DNA from: Molossus alvarezi
Lineage: Eukaryota; Chordata; Mammalia; Chiroptera; Molossidae
Reading direction: 5' to 3'
NCBI GenBank assembly: GCA_037176705.1
Contig: CM073894.1
Location: forward strand, 30,153,501-30,217,500
DNA length: 64,000 nt
Every line of letters begins with the position of its first letter. The stretch's first letter is position 1. Position numbers and translations under genes: made by a program. Below the pieces are notes generated by a model. The model ran no database searches. It had not been told where the DNA came from and saw only the letters and a list, made by a program, of their open reading frames with translations. Positions 58,781-64,000 of the stretch are shown here, one piece after another.

Positions 58781-60365
58781 GGTAATGGAAGTGATTCTAA
58801 AGTGGCTTCATATTCTACTATAATGATGCTGGAAACATTTTAGGTGCTTCCTTGGTATTTTCTGAAGCTTAGAATTAGAATGTAGCAAGTCAAAGTGAAT
58901 TTGTAATTGAATTATGCACTTGAAACAGCAGCAGCCAAATACACCAATTGTGTCTATTCTGGCTTTGCCATCAACAGGGGCGGTTTTTGATGTAGTATGG
59001 TCCAGTCTGAGAACCTGCAGAATGTGCAGTGTGGATTTAAGGCAGATACTCAGCTGGGATGCTCCAGTACAGCCATAATCAAAGGTGGATTTTCATAAAA
59101 CGAATGATACTTAAGCTTCCAAGCTCCTGGGAGAGGTCCTAGTAATGATTGTCTTATTTTCCCTTTTATTTGGGAAAGCAAGACAATTTATATTCACTTC
59201 CTTCATTAATATACTCAAAATTATAGACATTTTAGCCCAAACAATTCCCCTATCCACTTCTAACTCTACCAATTTTTAAAATATTGACCTATTCACATAA
59301 CTGGTGGTTACCAGCCACAACTAAAGTGTTTAGGGATCATCATGTCCCCTCTAACTATAGTGACTTCTCCTTGGAAATTACCTGGCTCTCTTTATGGCCC
59401 AGCAGCTGAGAGGCTATGCCAGTACGGGCCGGGAGGCTGCAGCACCCTGGTCCAGGGCCATGGCTAGTACACATTTGGATTGGTTGTTTATTTTGTTATT
59501 ATTGGTGGTTAAATATTTTAAATACCACTCCATGTAAACCTGAATATCCAACTGAATTTCAAAACTCCCATAGCTATTGAAGGACAGCTGCAAAGCAATT
59601 TCAACTGTTTTGTAGTATCCAATTAAGTTGAAATAGTACATAGGTAGAACTTGAACCCATCTGAATGCCCAGAGTTTCCGAAGTTTTTAGGACAACCTTG
59701 GTTAGGTATAGAATTGAGTATTCATTTGATTAATTTTATTTGTTGTAGTGTGATGTTTGACTCTCAAGATCTTGGGGGAGAGGAAGAAGTAGGAATAGAT
59801 AATGGTTAAATATTTTTCCCTTTCATCTCCTTTTTTGAATTAGACTATGTTTTAGGAAATGGCTGTTCTCTTACATACTTCTCACTCATTCCCCTGATTA
59901 TAAATGTTAAGGCCTATATGACTAAATAATTAACATTTTAAATTTGACAAAGCATTATTTATATTTCAAACTCATATGGTTCCCAAATTGAATCAACCAT
60001 AAATCCTTGATTCATGACACATTAAAAAGAACCTCTTTAATTTATGTTAATTAATTAATTACTTAATTAAAATAGAAGGCAGCTCCATGAACTCACCACT
60101 CAACCTAAGAACTGAAGGATGACCCCATGTCCCAGTTTACCTGAGAAATTCTCTGTTTACTGCTATTATCCCAGTTTAATTATTAATAGGACCCCCTTTC
60201 ACTTAAAATGTTCCTGATCTTGATGATATATTACATTTTAACTCACCCCTGTACCTTCCTTTCCTGTCTCATCCCTCTACTTTACCTCAGTGGAAAACAC
60301 TATTCTTAATGTTGTGTTTATTGTTGTTTGGTGTTTATTTGATTGTTTATTTTTGTCACACACAG
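58781..60365. other. Unassigned block
   Basis: No family recognised. A GC-rich patch at 59400-59470 (TGCCAGTACGGGCCGGGAGG) stands out from its AT-rich setting but matches nothing I know. TTAATTAATTAATTACTTAATTAA occurs near 60047-60070, given here only as a short AT palindrome-like run. Confidence 0.4.
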
Positions 60366-60369
60366 GTAC

Positions 60370-60570
60370 ATGGCTTAATATTATTTTGTCTATTTTAAAA
60401 CTTCACAGAAAAGATGCCATGTGATTTTACTTTTTGGGCATTTGTTTATTCACAGTCAACTTTATGTTTGTAAAATTTATCCATGCTGTTGTACTTAGAA
60501 GTAGTTCAGTCATTTTAATTTTTTCTGCTGTATTACATTCCATCACGTGAATATACAATGCATTATTTCC
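60370..60570 (-). mobile_element. Possible decayed old L1 segment
   Basis: TTATCCATGCTGTTGTACTT, AGAAGTAGTTCAGTCATTTT and GCTGTATTACATTCCATCAC follow the inverted order of old L1 ORF2 ends. A further scrap, ATCATCTATTGATGGGCACT, follows the microsatellites at 60863-60882, so the copy was probably split by them. Confidence 0.55.
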
Positions 60571-60685
60571 CGGTGATTGTTACATGGATTGTTAAAATTT
60601 TAAAGCTGCTACACCCAATCAGCTATGATCTGAACATTCTGATACCATTGTAGAAGCTGCAAACGAGAATTTATATTGGATAACA

Positions 60686-60727
<42 letters not shown>

Positions 60728-60767
60728 CCTACCTACCTACCTACCTACCTACCTATCCATCCATCCA
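60686..60767. repeat. Compound tetranucleotide array
   Basis: (TGTC)n then (TATC)n then (TACC)n then (ATCC)n in succession, each differing from the last by one base. About 80 bases in total. Confidence 0.95.
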
Positions 60768-60816
60768 CATATATGTAAACACATATATACACACACATGT
60801 AAATGAGTAGAATAGC

Positions 60817-60847
<31 letters not shown>

Positions 60848-60864
60848 CTATATATATACACAAT
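60817..60864. repeat. (TG)n then (TA)n microsatellite
   Basis: About 13 TG units followed by TATATCTATATATATACACA. Confidence 0.95.
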
Positions 60865-60882
60865 CATCTATTGATGGGCACT

Positions 60883-61204
60883 TAGGATGTGAGTTGAATT
60901 GCTATAGAGTTAGTCAATGTTTAACTTTTAAAATACAATATTACAAATGGATGTTATTTTTTATTATTTTCTCTCTCAAACTCTATAAAAAAACATCAGC
61001 AAGTTTTAAAGATTTAACTTTCCAAATATACCTTGTCTGTCCATCTCTTTCCATCTCCCTGCTGTCATTTGCCCTAATTCAAGTCTCTGTCATTGCTCAC
61101 CTGGATTAATAAAATATTTAAAATATTTTTATCTCTGGTCTCTTTATCTCTACATTTGTTCTTTCTGACCCATTATTAACTCTGCAGCAAGAATCATTTT
61201 CTTT
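60883..61204. other. Unassigned sequence
   Basis: Nothing recognised. Confidence 0.35.
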
Positions 61205-61475
61205 TTTTGCAATTTTTATTAATTTATTTTTGTTACAGATGCCCCCCCCCCCCAAGAGACCCTCCTCCAGATCCACTCCCCTCCCCAGCATTGTTGTCTT
61301 TGTCCATTGGTTATGCATACATTCACGTAAGTTCTTTTGTTTATCTCATCCATTCCCCCACCCTCCTCCTCTGAGGTTTGTCATTCTGAATCATACTCCT
61401 TTCTATCCTTTCTACGTCTCTGGGTCTATTTTGTTCATCAGCTTATTTTGTTCATTATATTCCACAAATAATGGT
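61205..61475 (-). mobile_element. 5'-truncated bat LINE-1, 3' end
   Basis: TTTTTGCAATTTTTATTAAT, TTTTTGTTACAGATGCCC, a C10 run, CCATTGGTTATGCATACATT, then TTGTTCATTATATTCCACAA. It is the same 3' end and orientation as 6705-7020 and the full-length L1. Confidence 0.85.
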
Positions 61476-61504
61476 AAATCTTACCATATTATTTCCTGCT
61501 TTGC

Positions 61505-61995
61505 AACTCTGAATGGCTTCACAGTGTATGCAGCATAAGTGTTCCAAATTCTCGCCATAGATCATGAAGATCTTGATGATAAGGCCTCTAATAATCTTTC
61601 CAGAATCTTCTTTCATCCCCCCTAAATTTATTATTCTCCAATCACACTGGCCTTATTTCAGTTCTTAAAACTAACCTGCACTTTTCTCTTCCCAAGATGT
61701 TTTTATTCCCTCTTCCTATGATAATTCCAATTACCCTTTGGGCTTAAAATAAAGGGTTAGTTCCTCAGAAAACATTGCCTCACCCCATTGCGCATTTGAC
61801 TGAGGATCCCTTGATAGCATCTGGTGTTCTTCCTTAGCAGCACTCATCAGACTGTAGTGTTACATTTCTGTGGTTATTGGCTTCATTCCTCCTACTCAAC
61901 TGGAAATATGTACACACCTGGGGGCAAGGGACCATGACTTTTTTAACCTGACCCATAGTAGGTGCTTAGTACAATTTTCTGAATGAATTAATGAG
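61505..61995 (+). mobile_element. L2 3' region
   Basis: CTGAATGGCTTCACAGTGTA, GATAAGGCCTCTAATAATCT, CACACTGGCCTTATTTCAGT, CTTCCTTAGCAGCACTCATC, GGGGGCAAGGGACCATGACT, CATAGTAGGTGCTTAGTACA and TCTGAATGAATTAATGAG. A good L2 3' end in plus orientation. Confidence 0.8.
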
Positions 61996-62364
61996 TCAGT
62001 TAAATATTTATTGTCTAATAAGTTTATTATCTATATTGATTTCTGCCAACTACTCATATTTATTTATGTCAATTAATATTTATTACCGTTCAGTGCAGTA
62101 ATCATCTTGAAAGAGGAAGAGTGTGAATTAATTAATAATAAGCAAAAACTCCTAAATGAATAAACCTCTAAACAGTTACAGGACACAGGAAGACAGTACA
62201 AAATTTAAGTATAATCATATTTGGTTGCAACACGTAACGGCTAGAGGAATGCAAGGAAGGAAAAGATCATCTGGGGCTCCAACAACTGGGCAAGTCTTCT
62301 TTGGAGTGGGTGGCTCATGAACATAGGATTTGATCATTTCAGACAACAGATATAGTCTCTCATA
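61996..62364. other. Unassigned sequence
   Basis: Nothing recognised. Confidence 0.35.
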
Positions 62365-62377
62365 GCCAAGTATTTTT

Positions 62378-62466
62378 CTTTGCAATTTTTATTAATTTAT
62401 TTTTGTTACAGATGTTTCTCCTTTTTCTCCCCCAGACACCTTCCTCCTGATCCTCCCACCCCCAAG
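62378..62466 (-). mobile_element. Very short L1 3' end with its own TSD
   Basis: About 89 bases of L1 3' end (CTTTGCAATTTTTATTAATT, TTGTTACAGATGTTTCTCC), lying between GCCAAGTATTTTT (62365-62377) and GCCAAGTCTTTTT (62467-62479). Confidence 0.8.
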
Positions 62467-62476
62467 GCCAAGTCTT

Positions 62477-62692
62477 TTTAAAAAAATACATTTTTATTGA
62501 TTTTTAGAGACAGTGGAAGGGAGAGAGAGATAGAAACATTGATGTAAGAAAGATACATCAATCGGCTGCCTCTTGCATGACCCCAACTGGGGATTGAGCC
62601 TACACCCCAGGCACATGCCCTGACTGGGAATCGAACTGGAACCTCTCAGTCCATGGGCCAATGCTATATCCACTGAGCCACACCAGCTGCAT
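62477..62692 (-). mobile_element. Ves-type SINE in the right TSD of the L1 fragment
   Basis: The minus strand has the head GCAGCTGGTGTGGCTCAGTG and a CCAGTTCGATTCCCAGTCAG B-box segment. It continues with GGGCATGTGCCTGGGGTGTA, CAGCCGATTGATGTATCTTT, CATCAATGTTTCTATCTC and the tail TCTCTAAAAATCAATAAAAA. GCCAAGTCTT flanks it at 62467-62476 and 62693-62702, the same word that flanks the L1 scrap. Confidence 0.93.
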
Positions 62693-62702
62693 GCCAAGTC
62701 TT

Positions 62703-64000
62703 AATTATAATAATTATTGATTTTTTACAGCAGTTTTTTCACTGTTGTCAAGGCCCTCACCGTTATGTTATTAGTTAAAATTCCTTTTTTTCATCTTGAC
62801 ATCAAGCAATGCTATGCCTTCTCTAAAGGAAGGGACTGTCCCGAATCAGAGCTTTTGGAAGAAATGGTGTTCGTGGCACCAAAGTGACAATCCCCCACCC
62901 CCAGCAACAGATGAAATATTTCAAAGGAGACATCTGCCACCACTACTGAGATTTTATGGAGTACCCACACAAGTAGACTCACTAAAGTGGGCATGACAGC
63001 TGAAAATTATTAAAAGTGTGTGTGTTTTTAAAAACAACTTATGGTTAAGAATTAAGAAATGACTTTTAAATAAGAACAGGATTTTTTTTTTTTTTTTTTG
63101 CAAGTGTGTATATATATTTTTTTGAAGACCCCACACTTGCAAAATCTTTTAGGTCATGTGTTTGCTTTATGAAACATTTGGCAAGTAATAGGTGCCATGG
63201 GAATATATCCACTCCATCTGGAATCGGCAGATCCTCCTGGTTTCACTGTACCTGTATTACCACCAGTCCCCATGGCACGCAAATGTTTGTGTTTTCTTTC
63301 TTTAATAAATTTTGGATGCAATAAGTAAATGGATGAACCTTATTAAAATGAGTTCTTCCTTAAATTTTGTAAGGCAAATCTTGGGGAAGAAAATAAATAT
63401 ATATATATGCCAATTTGATGTTTACAAAAATGAAACTTGTGTAGAATATAATTACTTCTTTTCTTGGTAGAACAATTCCTTGCACAAAACAAGGCCCAGT
63501 GAACACACGTTATTTTTGACCTAGTTTTTTTTTGATCCCCCAGAAGAAAACTTTTTAAAGGCATTTCATTTTATTTAGATAATGACAAGTTATGGGTCAT
63601 GTTGTCCTAACTTTCGTGTTCCTTTTAAAAATTGAACAGATATTGAAACTGGAAAAATGATTGTGTTATCCGATCCATTCAGGGTCAGAGTAAGATTGTT
63701 TCTTGCTATATCTTTTTTTATTTCAACTTTTGTCACCAATTGAAAATGGTTATATAATTTTATAAAATGCTTCTGGATTTCTACCCCTCCAATAATTTAA
63801 TTTACTGTGTTATTTTTTATTTTATTTTATTTTAAAGGAGAGGTTATGTAGAAAATCAAGCTTATAATCTCAGAAATACAGCGTGCCTTGCTTGATATTT
63901 GGATCTTTCTTCTTTCATTTTGGCAAGAAATACTGTGGGAATAAGTGTTTCTGCCAAGTATCAGTTATTTAAATATTTCATTACCTCACACACTCACACA
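62703..64000. other. Unassigned sequence to window end
   Basis: No family or gene recognised. A T18 run lies at 63082-63099, a (TTTTA)n stretch at 63812-63833, and the window ends in the start of a CA-type repeat (CACACACTCACACA). Confidence 0.4.

Overview
The window looks like non-coding nuclear DNA from a bat, most likely a vespertilionid or close relative. The main evidence is eleven tRNA-derived SINEs of the Ves type (tRNA-like head, then a CT-rich stretch ending in ATTGATGTTTCTCTC, then an A-rich tail), together with a matching young L1 lineage. The background is typical placental-mammal DNA: worn MIR, L2, old L1, Tigger and mariner relics, and AT-rich unique sequence with many microsatellites. 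I recognise no host protein-coding exon, tRNA, rRNA, small RNA gene or CpG island. The only ORFs with recognisable protein homology belong to a LINE-1.

Layout. 1-15 kb: mostly unassigned sequence, with one minus-strand Ves SINE, an old L1 3' end carrying a 5' inversion (about 2.35-2.83 kb), a young truncated L1 (6.7-7.0 kb), and a cluster of three SINEs of three different kinds (13.0-13.9 kb). 15-25 kb: L2 and MIR relics, a mariner-type MITE, a Tigger-type MITE, and a long L2 copy broken by a Ves SINE. 25-32 kb: sparse sequence with a second head-only SINE, a (TAGG)n tract and further SINEs. 32.6-39.75 kb: the main structure, a full-length minus-strand L1 with a perfect 15-bp target-site duplication. 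It holds a second truncated L1 of the same lineage inside its ORF2. ORF1 and ORF2 are both recognisable but decayed, with the catalytic Asp of both the endonuclease and the reverse transcriptase changed to Asn. 40-46.4 kb: MIR, a decayed L1 with a SINE in it, and a long L2. 46.4-55.6 kb: the longest stretch without recognised elements, with two large purine/pyrimidine tracts. 55.6-64 kb: a SINE, a Tigger MITE, old L1 pieces, a compound tetranucleotide array, L2, and an L1-plus-SINE pair at one target site.

There is no gene system working together here. The window is either intergenic or deep intronic. What can be read is the insertion history: L2, MIR and old L1 first, then Tigger and mariner MITEs, then Ves SINEs and the bat L1 lineage. 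I found no undescribed biological system. The most informative observations are the dated nested insertions, the short head-only SINEs, the 52-bp units in the L1 5' region, and the Asp-to-Asn changes in both L1 catalytic centres. Repeat family names come from recalled sequence features, not from a database search.
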